Part shown: one piece after another, positions 7,690 to 16,294 of the stretch
Layout: each line of letters opens with the position of its first letter
Position numbering within the stretch: position 1 is the first letter of the stretch
Notes under the pieces: generated by a model
Told to the model about the DNA's origin: nothing
The model's database searches: none
Seen by the model: the letters and a program-made list of their open reading frames with translations, nothing else
Program-made: the position numbers and the translations under genes
Source: Streptomyces sabulosicollis
GTDB lineage: Bacteria; Actinomycetota; Actinomycetes; Streptomycetales; Streptomycetaceae
Length of the DNA: 49,890 nt
Direction of reading: 5' to 3'
Assembly (NCBI RefSeq): GCF_016103465.1
Contig: NZ_JAEEAP010000012.1
Location: 1-49,890, forward strand

Positions 7690-9029
7690 GGCTGACCGTG
7701 CTGGGCGGCGGCGGGTTCCGGATGCCCCTGGTGTACCGGGCGCTGCTCGATGACACCGGGGACGAGGCGGGGCGCTGCACCGAGCTGGTGCTGTACGACA
7801 CCGACTCCCGTCGGCTGGACGCGATCCGCGCGGTCCTGGCGGAACAGGCCGCGGGCCGCCCCGCCGCCCCCGCGGTCCGGGCCACCACCGATCTCGACCA
7901 GGCGCTGCGCGGCGCCGACTTCGTCTTCTCCGCCATTCGCGTCGGCGGCCTGGAGGGCCGGGCGAGCGACGAGCGGATTCCGCTCGGCGAAGGGGTGCTG
8001 GGGCAGGAGACCGTCGGCGCGGGCGGGGTGCTCTACGGGCTGCGCACCCTGCCGGTGGCGCTGCGGATCGCCGAGCGGATCGCCACCGTGGCCCCGGACG
8101 CCTGGGTCATCAACTTCACCAACCCGGCGGGCATGGTCACCGAGGCGATGCAGCGGGTGCTCGGCGACCGGGTGATCGGCATCTGCGACTCCCCGGTGGG
8201 CCTGTGCCGCCGCGCCGCGCGGGCGGTCGGCGCCGACCCGGACCGGGCCACATACGACTATGTGGGCCTCAACCACCTGGGCTGGCTGCGCCGGGTGGTG
8301 GTGGACGGCCGGGACCGGCTGCCGGAGCTGCTCGGCGACACCGGCGCCCTGGAGTCGTTCGAGGAGGGCAGGCTCTTCGGCGCCGAGTGGCTGCGGGCGC
8401 TCGGCGCGCTGCCGAACGAGTATCTGCACTACTACTACTTCAACCGGGAGGCGGTGGCCTCGATCCGGCAGGCTCCGGCCACCCGTGGCGAGTTCCTCCG
8501 CGACCAGCAGGCCCGGTTCTACGAGACGGCGGGCTCCGGAGCGCCCGGGGCGCTCAGGGCGTGGGAGCGCACCCGGCTGGAGCGCGAGGCCACGTACATG
8601 GCGGAGAGCCGCGAGGCCACGGGCGGCTGGGAGCGCGACTCCTGCGATCTGGACGGCGGCGGCTACGACCGGATCGCGCTGGCCATCATGCGGGCCATCG
8701 CCCGCGATGAGCGCGCCACGCTGATCCTCAACGTGCGCAACCGTAACTCCGTACCCGGTCTCGATGAGGACGCCGTGGTGGAGGTGCCCTGTGTGGTGGA
8801 CGCGGGCGGGGCGCGGCCGCTGGCGACCGGCGCGGTGGCGCCGGACCAGCTCGGCCTGATGCTGTCGATCAAGGCCGTGGAGCGCTCGGCCATCGAGGCG
8901 GCCACGACCGAAGCGGGCAGCGATTCGGGCATCGCCCGCGCCGCCGCCCTGCGGGCCCTGGCGCTCCACCCCCTGGTGGACTCGGTCAAGGTGGCGGGCC
9001 GGATTCTCGACGCCTCCGGGGCGCTTTAG
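7686..9029 (+). CDS. GH4 family NAD-dependent glycosidase (6-phospho-beta-glucosidase-like)
   Basis: A 447-residue glycoside hydrolase family 4 enzyme. GH4 cleaves by an NAD+ and Mn2+ dependent oxidation-elimination mechanism. The Rossmann start is LTVLGGGGFR; FTNPAG is at residues 145-149, the metal-ligand Cys167 lies in GICDSP, and His197 in GLNHLG, so the key residues are intact. The family includes 6-phospho-beta-glucosidases and alpha-glucosidases or galactosidases. Uptake here is by ABC transport and not PTS, so the substrate may be unphosphorylated or phosphorylated by the divergent PfkB kinase. The ATG overlaps the regulator stop. Length is normal. Confidence 0.9.
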   Translation: MRLTVLGGGGFRMPLVYRALLDDTGDEAGRCTELVLYDTDSRRLDAIRAVLAEQAAGRPAAPAVRATTDLDQALRGADFVFSAIRVGGLEGRASDERIPLGEGVLGQETVGAGGVLYGLRTLPVALRIAERIATVAPDAWVINFTNPAGMVTEAMQRVLGDRVIGICDSPVGLCRRAARAVGADPDRATYDYVGLNHLGWLRRVVVDGRDRLPELLGDTGALESFEEGRLFGAEWLRALGALPNEYLHYYYFNREAVASIRQAPATRGEFLRDQQARFYETAGSGAPGALRAWERTRLEREATYMAESREATGGWERDSCDLDGGGYDRIALAIMRAIARDERATLILNVRNRNSVPGLDEDAVVEVPCVVDAGGARPLATGAVAPDQLGLMLSIKAVERSAIEAATTEAGSDSGIARAAALRALALHPLVDSVKVAGRILDASGAL

Positions 9030-9307
9030 CACATGTCCGTTCGGGCATTCCCCAGTATCTGAACCCGCCCGGACGGGCTCCGTTCACGCCCTCTTTCGGC
9101 AAACGGGCGAGAAACGGGCCCGCCGGGTGGACAATCAGGCATCCGGGTTCCTCACCGTCCGTTGCCTCACCCGTTCCGACCTGCTCTTATAACGGTTGTG
9201 AAACGGGCGCATACGGTCACGATCTCTGTGGCGCCAAGGCTGGCTTCCCCTGTTGCACGCTTGTAAAACTGCCACGCAAGCCGAAAGACCTAGGCAGGAG
9301 GTGCGGC
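9030..9307. promoter_or_regulatory. Upstream region with repeated AAACGGGC elements
   Basis: This spacer before the second DeoR gene has AAACGGGC at 9101-9108, 9112-9119 and 9201-9208, with a further ACGGGC at 9073-9078. The first pair is spaced 11 bp, one helical turn. They are candidate operator half-sites. The stretch is otherwise non-coding, and no clear promoter was identified. A strong AGGAGGT ribosome-binding site ends it. Confidence 0.45.
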
Positions 9308-10069
9308 GTGGACGCGGAGGAACGCCGTCGGGAGATCCTCGACACGGCTCGCCGTGCCGGCGTCGTCGACGTCGGCAAGCTCGCCGCCGACCTCGGGGTG
9401 TCCAAGGAGACGGTCCGCCGCGATCTGCGGGTCCTGGAACAGCATGGACTGGTGCGGCGCACCCATGGCGGCGCCTACCCCGTGGAGAGCGCCGGTTTCG
9501 AGACCACCCTCGCCTTCCGCACCACCATGCACGTACCGGAGAAGTCGCGGATCGCGACCGCGGCGGCCGATCTGCTGGGCGATGCCGAGACGGTCTTCAT
9601 CGACGAGGGATTCACCCCGCAGCTGATCGCGGAGGCCCTGCCCAGGGACCGGCCGCTCACCGTGATCACCGCTTCCCTCACGACCGCCACCGGCCTCGCC
9701 ACCCGTGACAACACCACCGTGCTGCTCCTCGGCGGCCGGGTGCGCGGGGGCACGATGGCCACCGTCGACCACTGGGCGACGCATATGCTCTCGGGCTTCG
9801 TCATCGATCTGGCGTTCATCGGCGCCAACGGCATCTCCCGCCAGTACGGCCTGACCACCCCGGATCCGGCGGTCAGCGAGGTCAAGGCGCAGGTGGTGCG
9901 GGTGTCCCGGCGGAAGATCTTCTCCGGGGTGCACACCAAATTCGGAGCCGTCAGCTTCTGCCGGTTCGCGGATGTCTCGGACTTCGAAACGATCGTGACC
10001 GACACGGGTCTACCGCTGACCGAGGCACACCGCTATTCGCTGCTGGGCCCCCAGATCGTCAGGGTCTGA
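9308..10069 (+). CDS. DeoR-family transcriptional regulator (polyol operon)
   Basis: A 253-residue DeoR regulator starting at GTG 9308, 5-6 nt after a perfect AGGAGGT. The winged helix covers residues 3-52 with LGVSKETVRRDLRVLEQHGLV. The C-terminal effector domain is recognisable, but the usual D-x-G-T-T effector loop reads IDEGFTPQL near residue 97, so the effector pocket differs from the two other DeoR proteins in this window. Relatives carrying this variation are associated with polyol operons, though I cannot confirm that here. It leads an operon of ABC transport genes and a dehydrogenase, 52 bp upstream of the lipoprotein gene, and probably autoregulates. Confidence 0.9.
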   Translation: MDAEERRREILDTARRAGVVDVGKLAADLGVSKETVRRDLRVLEQHGLVRRTHGGAYPVESAGFETTLAFRTTMHVPEKSRIATAAADLLGDAETVFIDEGFTPQLIAEALPRDRPLTVITASLTTATGLATRDNTTVLLLGGRVRGGTMATVDHWATHMLSGFVIDLAFIGANGISRQYGLTTPDPAVSEVKAQVVRVSRRKIFSGVHTKFGAVSFCRFADVSDFETIVTDTGLPLTEAHRYSLLGPQIVRV

Positions 10070-10121
10070 CGCCCTTCCCCCGCTGTTTTTCCTTCCCCAC
10101 GTCCCTTCGATTGGACCCGTT

Positions 10122-11471
10122 ATGCCAGTCCTGACTCTTCGTGCTGCCCGGATACCGGTGGTGGCCCTGACCGCGGGCGCGCTCCTGACCGGTTGCGCCG
10201 GTATGGGGGGCGGCAGCTCAGGTGACAAGACCATCAATGTCCTGATGGTGAACAACCCGCAGATGGTGGATCTGCAGAAGCTCACCAAGAAGTACTTCAC
10301 CAAGGAAACGGGCATCACGGTCAAATTCACGATGATGCCCGAGAACGAGGTCCGCGACAAGATCAGCCAGGACTTCGCCAATCAGGCGCGCCAGTACGAC
10401 GTGGCCACCATCAGCAATTTCGAGGTGCCCTTCTACGCGAAGAACGGCTGGCTGATGCCGCTCGACGGCTACGCCGCCAAGGACAAGGCATTCGACCAGA
10501 AGGACGTCCTCCCCTCGATGCGGCAGTCGCTGACCGCCGAGGACGGCAAGCTCTACGCCGAGCCCTTCTACGGTGAGTCGTCGTTCCTGATGTACCGCAA
10601 GGACGTCCTCGCCGAGAAGCACCTGAAGATGCCCGAGCGGCCCACCTGGCAGCAGGTCGCGGACATCGCCGCCAAGGTCGACGGCGCCCGCAAGGGGATG
10701 AACGGCATCTGCCTGCGCGGACTGCCCGGCTGGGGTGAGCTGATGGCCCCGCTGACCACGGTGGTCAACACCTTCGGCGGCACCTGGTTCACCAAGGACT
10801 GGAAGGCGCGGCTGGACTCGCCGGAGTTCACCAAGGCGACCAAGTTCTATGTCGACCTGGTGCGCAAGCACGGTGAGGCCGGTGCGGCCCAGTCGGGCTT
10901 CGCCGAGTGCCTGAACAACCTCACCCAGGGCAAGAGCGCCATGTGGTACGACGCCACCTCGGCCGCCGGGTCGCTGGAGGCGAGCAAGTCCCCGGTCAAG
11001 GGCAAGATCGGATATGTCCAGGCGCCGGTGGTGAAGACCGAGAGCTCGGGCTGGCTCTACACCTGGGCGTGGGGCGTCCAGAAGGCGTCGCGCCACCCCG
11101 ACAACGCGTGGAAGTTCATCTCCTGGGCATCCAGCAAAAAGTACGAGGCGCTGGTCGGCAAGACCTTCGGCTGGGCCAATGTGCCCGCCGGAAAGCGGTC
11201 GTCCACCTATTCCACTCCGGAGTACCGCGACACCGCGGGCAGCTTCTCCGAGGAGACCCGCAAGGCGATCCTCAGCGCCAAGCCGCGTGATCCGGGAGTG
11301 CAGCCGAGGCCGACCATCGGCATCCAGTTCGTCGACATCCCCGAATTCGCCGATCTCGGCACCAAGGTCGCCCAGGAGATCAGCGCCGCCATCGCCGGAA
11401 AGCAGTCCGTCGAGGCGGCACTGAAGAATTCGCAGAAGCTGGCCGAGAAGGTCGGCGAGGAGTACCGATGA
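10122..11471 (+). CDS. Polyol/sugar ABC transporter solute-binding lipoprotein
   Basis: A 449-residue lipoprotein with lipobox LLTGC (Cys25). The mature protein shows the family 1 solute-binding pattern: INVLMVNNPQMVDL, FTKETGITVKF, then GSLEASKSPVKGKIGY and SWASSKKYEAL. This combination resembles the sorbitol/mannitol-binding SmoE group. The neighbouring zinc dehydrogenase supports a polyol substrate. The stop overlaps the start of the first permease (ATGA). It is likely tethered outside the membrane and donates substrate to the two following permeases. The precise polyol is not determined by sequence. Confidence 0.9.
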   Translation: MPVLTLRAARIPVVALTAGALLTGCAGMGGGSSGDKTINVLMVNNPQMVDLQKLTKKYFTKETGITVKFTMMPENEVRDKISQDFANQARQYDVATISNFEVPFYAKNGWLMPLDGYAAKDKAFDQKDVLPSMRQSLTAEDGKLYAEPFYGESSFLMYRKDVLAEKHLKMPERPTWQQVADIAAKVDGARKGMNGICLRGLPGWGELMAPLTTVVNTFGGTWFTKDWKARLDSPEFTKATKFYVDLVRKHGEAGAAQSGFAECLNNLTQGKSAMWYDATSAAGSLEASKSPVKGKIGYVQAPVVKTESSGWLYTWAWGVQKASRHPDNAWKFISWASSKKYEALVGKTFGWANVPAGKRSSTYSTPEYRDTAGSFSEETRKAILSAKPRDPGVQPRPTIGIQFVDIPEFADLGTKVAQEISAAIAGKQSVEAALKNSQKLAEKVGEEYR

Positions 11472-12433
11472 GTAATCCGACGACGGCAGTACCCGTGAGC
11501 GGCGAGCGTCCACCGACCGCGGCCCCCGCCTCCGCAGGGCGCCCCGCGGCGTCCCGGAACCGGGCCCGGGAGTGGGCCACGAGGGCACCGCTGCTGCCCG
11601 CCCTGATCTTCCTGATCGTGGTCACCCAGCTCCCGTTCGTGGCCACGCTGGTGATCTCGCTCTTCGACTGGAACTCCTTCCGGCCCGACCGCCGTGCGTT
11701 CGCGGGGCTGGAGAACTACAAGACGGTGCTCAGCGACGAGTCGCTGCGCGAGTCCATCGTCACCACCGTGCTGCTGACCGCCTCCGTGGTGATCGTCAGC
11801 GTGGTGCTGGGGCTGCTGCTGGCGCTGTTGCTGGACCGCAAGTTCCGCGGCCGGGGCCTGGTGCGCACCATGCTCATCGCGCCGTTCCTGCTGGTGCCGG
11901 TGGCCTCGGCGCTGCTGTGGAAGCACGCGCTGTACAACCCCGAGTACGGCCTGTTCAACGGCGTGCTCAACTGGCTGGGCGGGCCGCAGCCGGAGTGGCT
12001 CACCGATACGCCGCTGATCGCGGTGGAGGCGTCGCTGATCTGGCAGTGGACGCCGTTCATGATGCTCATCCTGCTGGCCGGGCTGCAGAGCCGCCCGCTG
12101 GACATGATCGAGGCGGCCCGGCTGGACGGGGCGGGCAACTGGCAGATCTTCCGCTTCCTGACGCTTCCGCACCTGCGCCGCTATCTGGAGCTCGGCACCC
12201 TGCTGGGGTCCATCTACATCGTGCAGAACTTCGACGCCGTGTTCACCATGACCCGCGGTGGCCTGGACACCGCGAACCTCCCTTACACCATCTACGAAAC
12301 CTTCTACAACGCCCACGAGTACGGGCTGGCATCGGCCGCGGGGGTCGTGGTGGTGATCGGCACGATCATCATCGCCACCTTCGCGCTGCGCGTGGTGTCG
12401 TCCCTCTTCCGTGAGGAGGTGTCCCACGCATGA
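11468..12433 (+). CDS. Sugar/polyol ABC transporter permease 1
   Basis: A 321-residue CUT1 permease. A Pro/Ala-rich, positively charged N-terminal tail of about 40 residues precedes six predicted membrane helices; the EAA loop reads MIEAARLDGAGNWQIFRFL near residue 215. FDAVFTMTRGG and YTIYETFYNAHEYG near the C-terminus resemble the MtlF/SmoF group. Start and stop both overlap neighbours by 4 bp, so it is translationally coupled inside the operon. It should pair with the next gene product to form the translocation channel. Confidence 0.92.
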   Translation: MSNPTTAVPVSGERPPTAAPASAGRPAASRNRAREWATRAPLLPALIFLIVVTQLPFVATLVISLFDWNSFRPDRRAFAGLENYKTVLSDESLRESIVTTVLLTASVVIVSVVLGLLLALLLDRKFRGRGLVRTMLIAPFLLVPVASALLWKHALYNPEYGLFNGVLNWLGGPQPEWLTDTPLIAVEASLIWQWTPFMMLILLAGLQSRPLDMIEAARLDGAGNWQIFRFLTLPHLRRYLELGTLLGSIYIVQNFDAVFTMTRGGLDTANLPYTIYETFYNAHEYGLASAAGVVVVIGTIIIATFALRVVSSLFREEVSHA

Positions 12434-13308
12434 CCGCCGTGAGCACACCGGTCACCATCACCGCTCTTCCGGAGCCCGCCCGCCGGGCCAAGCGGCGCGG
12501 TGCGGCGCTGGGCCTGCTGGCCTGGTTCGTCGGCATCGTGTTCGTACTGCCGGTGCTGTGGATGCTGCTGACCTCGTTCCACTCCGAGGCCGACGCCGCC
12601 ACCAACCCGCCGTCGCTGACCGCTTCGCTGACCCTCGACGGGTACAAGGAGTTCTTCGGCTCGGGCGGCGGGGCCAGCCCGTGGCCCCCGCTGCTGAACT
12701 CGATGGGCACCTCCATCTTCTCCACCTGCTTCGTGCTGCTGCTGGCGCTTCCGGCGGCGTACGCGCTGTCGATCCGGCGGGTGCGCAAGTGGACCGATGT
12801 GATGTTCTTCTTCCTGTCCACCAAGATGCTGCCGGTCGTGGCCGGACTGCTGCCGGTGTTCCTGTTCGCCAAGGACATCAACTTCCTGGACAACGTCTGG
12901 CTGCTGGTCATCCTCTACACCTCGATGAACCTGCCGATCGCGGTGTGGATGATGCAGTCCTTCCTCGCCGACGTCCCGGTGTCGATCATCGAGGCCGCCC
13001 AGATGGACGGGGCGCGGCTGCCCACCATCCTGTGGCGGGTCGTGGCCCCGATCGCGGGCCCGGGCATCGCCGCCACCTCGCTGATCTGTTTCATCTTCAG
13101 CTGGAACGAGATGCTCTTCGCCCAAGTACTGACCGGTGTGGTCGCCCAGACCGCCCCGGCGTTCCTGACGACCTTCGTGACCAGCCAGGGGCTGTTCCTG
13201 GCCAAGGTGTGCGCCGCGTCGATCGTCATTTCCCTGCCGGTGCTCGCCGCCGGTTTCGCCGCCCAGGACAAGCTGGTCCAGGGCCTGTCGCTAGGAGCAG
13301 TCAAATGA
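12430..13308 (+). CDS. Sugar/polyol ABC transporter permease 2
   Basis: A 292-residue MalG-like permease with about six membrane segments. The EAA loop reads SIIEAAQMDGARLPTILWRV, the SWNEMLFAQVLTG segment follows, and the C-terminus ends QDKLVQGLSLGAVK, all characteristic of the family. It partners the preceding permease. Its stop overlaps the start of the dehydrogenase gene, so uptake and first oxidation are made from one coupled transcript. As in the first sugar locus, the nucleotide-binding subunit is missing from the operon. Confidence 0.92.
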   Translation: MTAVSTPVTITALPEPARRAKRRGAALGLLAWFVGIVFVLPVLWMLLTSFHSEADAATNPPSLTASLTLDGYKEFFGSGGGASPWPPLLNSMGTSIFSTCFVLLLALPAAYALSIRRVRKWTDVMFFFLSTKMLPVVAGLLPVFLFAKDINFLDNVWLLVILYTSMNLPIAVWMMQSFLADVPVSIIEAAQMDGARLPTILWRVVAPIAGPGIAATSLICFIFSWNEMLFAQVLTGVVAQTAPAFLTTFVTSQGLFLAKVCAASIVISLPVLAAGFAAQDKLVQGLSLGAVK

Positions 13309-14294
13309 GGGCCGCAGTCATCGAAGCCCCCGGGAAGGTCACCGTCGCCACCGTCGCGGATCCCACCCCGGGCCCCCGCGAGGTCGTGGTGGACGTGGCG
13401 GCCTGCGGGCTGTGCGGCACCGATCTGCACATCCTGCAGGGGGAGTTCGCCCCCACGCTGCCGATCGTCCCCGGGCATGAGTTCGCCGGTGAGGTCGTCG
13501 GTGTGGGCAGCGAGGTCACCGAGGTGGCGGTGGGCGACCGGGTCGCCGTGGACCCCTCCCTGCACTGCCATGAGTGCCGCTACTGCCGGATCGGCCGGGG
13601 CAATCTGTGCGACAACTGGAACGCGATCGGGGTCAGCGTCCCCGGCGGGGCCGCGGAGTTCGCGGTGGCCCCGGTGGCCAACTGCGTCAAGCTGCCCGAG
13701 CACGTGGACGTGGCCGACGCGGCCCTGATCGAGCCGCTGTCCTGCGCGGTGCGCGGCTATGACGTGCTCAACGGCAACCTGGGCGCCGAGGTGCTCATCT
13801 ACGGCTCAGGCACCATGGGGCTGATGATGCTGGAGCTGGCCAAGCGGACCGGCGCCACCAGCGTGGACATGCTCGATGTCAACCCGGAGCGGCTGTCCAC
13901 CGCCACCACCCTCGGCTGCTCCCGGGCGGCCGGCTCGGCGGACGAGCTGGACCAGCCGCGGGGCTGGGACGTGGTCATCGACGCCACCGGTAACCAGGCC
14001 GCCATCCAGGACGGCCTGGGCCGGGTGGCCAAAGCCGGAACGTTCCTGCAGTTCGGCGTCTCCGACTACGCCACGCGGGCCACCATCGAGCCGTACAAGA
14101 TCTACAACCAGGAGATCACCATCACCGGCTCGATGGCCGTGCTGCACAGCTATGAGCGTGCCGCCGGGCTGTTCGCGACCGGGGTGCTGGACCCGCGGAT
14201 CTTCATCAGCCACCGGATGCCGCTGGAGGAGTACCCCAAGGCGCTCGACCAGTTCAAGGCGGGAGTGGGCCGGAAGATCGTGGTCGTCCCATAA
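13305..14294 (+). CDS. Zinc-dependent alcohol (polyol) dehydrogenase
   Basis: A 329-residue medium-chain dehydrogenase. Catalytic zinc ligands are Cys37 (GLCGTD) and His58-Glu59 (GHEFAGEVVGVG); the structural zinc cysteines are 88, 91, 94 and 102. The NAD(P)-binding turn is YGSGTMGL. With the upstream uptake genes it should oxidise the imported polyol to a ketose, as sorbitol or arabitol dehydrogenases do. No ketose kinase follows in this operon, so the next step would rely on genes elsewhere, possibly the PfkB kinase 7 kb upstream; that is inference. The length is slightly shorter than sorbitol dehydrogenases (about 345-360). Confidence 0.92.
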   Translation: MRAAVIEAPGKVTVATVADPTPGPREVVVDVAACGLCGTDLHILQGEFAPTLPIVPGHEFAGEVVGVGSEVTEVAVGDRVAVDPSLHCHECRYCRIGRGNLCDNWNAIGVSVPGGAAEFAVAPVANCVKLPEHVDVADAALIEPLSCAVRGYDVLNGNLGAEVLIYGSGTMGLMMLELAKRTGATSVDMLDVNPERLSTATTLGCSRAAGSADELDQPRGWDVVIDATGNQAAIQDGLGRVAKAGTFLQFGVSDYATRATIEPYKIYNQEITITGSMAVLHSYERAAGLFATGVLDPRIFISHRMPLEEYPKALDQFKAGVGRKIVVVP

Positions 14295-14372
14295 CCGTGT
14301 GTGGTTGACGGCCCGGGCCCGGGGCACCAGGCTTGGGCCGTTATCGATCACGGTCGGCGGGAGGGCGGGCAC

Positions 14373-15743
14373 ATGGGCAAGGGCGACGCGGTGGTGGTGG
14401 GCGGCGGGCTGGCGGGCACGCTGGCGGCGGGTGCGCTCCTCGGCCACGTCGACACGGTCACCGTGGTGGAGCGCGACCGCTACCCGGACCGGCCCGCCTT
14501 CCGCAAGGGCGTGCCCCAGGGCCGCCATCTGCACGTCTTCCTCAGCGGCGGGCGGCGCGCCCTGGAGGAGCTGTTCCCCGGGCTGAACGGGGAGTTGGAG
14601 GCGGCGGGCGCACACCGCCTGGAGGCGCCGCGCGATGTGATCACCAAAGGTGGCAACGGCTGGCAGCGCCGCTTCCACGAGGGCAGACACGCCACCACCA
14701 GCTGCACCCGGGCGCTGTTCGACGCCACCGTACGGGCGCGGGTGCTGGCCGAGGCCGAGCGGTCCGGGACCCGGGTGGAGGTGCTCCAGGGCACCGAGGC
14801 CGTCGGGCTGCTCGGCGGCGCGGACCGGGTGACCGGCGTACGGGTGCGGGCGCGCGGCGCCGGGCGCGCCGAGCGGGAGTTACCCGCCGATCTGGTCGTC
14901 GACGCCTCGGGGCGCGGCTCGCGCGCCCCCAAGTGGCTGGCGGAGCTGGGCGCTCCGGTGCCGCGCGAGGAGGTCGTCGACGCCGGGATCGGCTACTGCA
15001 CGCAGGAGTTCCGGCCCGCCGAGCCGCTGGACATGGTGATGGTCGTCCAGCCGCGCCCGGACTGCCCGCGCGGTGCGGCCTGGTCCCCGGTCGAGGGCGG
15101 CCACTGGCTGCTGACGCTGTCCGGGGTGCGCGGTCAGCATCCGCCGACCGAGGGCTCGGAGGTGCTGGGCTTCGTCAAGTCCCTGGGCGAGCCGACGCTG
15201 TACGAGCATCTGCTGACCTGTGAGCCGGTGTCCCCGCCGTACGGGTTCCGCGACACCTCCAACCGCCGCCGCCACTACGACGCCCCGGGCGGGGTGCCGG
15301 AGGGGTTCCTCGCGGTCTCGGACGCCGCCTGCACCTTCAACCCGGTCTACGGCCAGGGCATGGCGGTGGCCGCGCTCAGCGGTCTGGCCCTGCGCCGCTG
15401 CCTGGCCGGAGGGGGCCTGCGGCCAGGCTTCTCGGCCGCGGCCCAGCGCGCCGTGGCCCGGGCCGGCGACACCGCCTGGCTGACCGCCGTCGGCGCGGAC
15501 CGCCCGTACGCCACGGGCGGGGACGCCACGCCACCGGGGGCGGCCGAGCGGCTGCGAAGCTGGTACTTCGGGCGGCTGGCGGACCGGGCAGCGGTCGACC
15601 GGGTGGTCGGCGCGGCGTTCCGCGACGTCATCTATCTGGCGGCGGGCCCGTCCCGGTTGCTGTCCCCCGGGGTCGCGCTGCGGACGGTGCTGCTGCCGAG
15701 GGCGCGGGGGCTGACGGACCCGCCGTTGCGCGTGGAGAGCTGA
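14373..15743 (+). CDS. FAD-dependent monooxygenase/oxidoreductase
   Basis: A 456-residue flavoprotein of the PHBH-type fold. The ADP-binding VVGGGLAGTLAAG begins at residue 8, followed by ERDRYPD at the end of the second strand. The flavin ribityl site DAACTFNPVYGQGMAVA is near residue 325, and DLVVDASGRGS marks the central motif. This pattern fits epoxidases and hydroxylases such as the polyether epoxidases and squalene epoxidase relatives. I start at ATG 14373, preceded by GGGAGG. It is monocistronic, 78 bp after the polyol operon, and no biosynthetic partner gene is adjacent, so substrate and role are unknown. Confidence 0.85.
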   Translation: MGKGDAVVVGGGLAGTLAAGALLGHVDTVTVVERDRYPDRPAFRKGVPQGRHLHVFLSGGRRALEELFPGLNGELEAAGAHRLEAPRDVITKGGNGWQRRFHEGRHATTSCTRALFDATVRARVLAEAERSGTRVEVLQGTEAVGLLGGADRVTGVRVRARGAGRAERELPADLVVDASGRGSRAPKWLAELGAPVPREEVVDAGIGYCTQEFRPAEPLDMVMVVQPRPDCPRGAAWSPVEGGHWLLTLSGVRGQHPPTEGSEVLGFVKSLGEPTLYEHLLTCEPVSPPYGFRDTSNRRRHYDAPGGVPEGFLAVSDAACTFNPVYGQGMAVAALSGLALRRCLAGGGLRPGFSAAAQRAVARAGDTAWLTAVGADRPYATGGDATPPGAAERLRSWYFGRLADRAAVDRVVGAAFRDVIYLAAGPSRLLSPGVALRTVLLPRARGLTDPPLRVES

Positions 15744-15759
15744 TCCGGTTCGGATGCGC

Positions 15760-16139
15760 TCAGGCGGTCGCGCCGCGCAGATGCGCGGCCGCCGCCTGCT
15801 CCAGGTGGGCCAGGTCGCTGCTGACCGTGGCGAAGGTGAAGCCCTGGGCCAGGCGCTGGGCGGCCGTGGCCCCGTCGGGGCAGTGGATTCCGGCGGCGAT
15901 GTCCAGCGCCTGGGCCGTCTCGGTCATCACGACGCAGGCCACCTGCCGGTTGGAATCGGCCGGGGTGGGCCCGACGCGCAGGCCCGAGCGCATCGGGCCG
16001 TAGGAGCGCGCCCCGAGCGGGGGTAGCGGCAGGAGCTCACCGCGGCGGCCGCCTCCTCGGCGGTGTTGACCATGGGGACGATCACCCCGCGGGCGTCGGC
16101 GTCGACGGCCTGGCCGGCCGTGCGACCTCCGTCCTCCAT
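15760..16139 (-). pseudogene. HpcH/HpaI-family aldolase remnant (frameshifted, internally deleted, N-terminally truncated)
   Basis: Reading the minus strand, one frame gives DARGVIVPMVNTAEEAAAAV up to SSCRYP near 16020, and the next frame continues PLGARSYGPMRSG, then VMTETAQALD. These are consecutive conserved blocks of 2,4-dihydroxyhept-2-ene-1,7-dioate aldolase/citrate-lyase-beta-like enzymes. They are separated by loss of about one base in a G run at 16019-16023. After ETAQALD the sequence jumps directly to AAGIHCPDGATAAQRL and FATVSSDLAHLEQAAAAHL, the normal C-terminus. About 60-70 central residues, including metal-binding positions, and roughly 100 N-terminal residues are missing. Catalysis is impossible. 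It diverges from a DeoR regulator that probably once controlled it. Confidence 0.75.
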
Positions 16140-16294
16140 GCGCGCGCGTTGTGAGCGAACCGCTCGCGCGATCGCACGTAACGCGCAAGCATCTGCGCAG
16201 TGCTCGCGGCGAAACGGCGCGGAATGCGCAGACTGATAGTGTTGCTCGGCGTTGCGCAGAGTCGCGCGGAGTTACGGAAGGATGGGGGGCCGCG
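16140..16294 (+). promoter_or_regulatory. Upstream region with three TGCGCAG repeats
   Basis: TGCGCAG occurs at 16194-16200, 16225-16231 and 16253-16259, spacings of 31 and 28 bp, about three helical turns each. An imperfect inverted repeat GCGAACCGCTCGC lies near 16154. The repeats precede the third DeoR gene and face the aldolase remnant, so they are candidate operators of that regulator. Confidence 0.45.

Noticed and set aside
2489-14294. Treating the two DeoR/ABC loci as a duplication of one operon
   Set aside because: The lipoproteins, permeases and DeoR effector loops differ, gene order differs, and the accessory enzymes are unrelated.
14295-14372. Terminator after the dehydrogenase gene
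   Set aside because: ACGGCCC and GGGCCGT can pair across about 20 bases, but the stem is short and the loop large; too weak to call.
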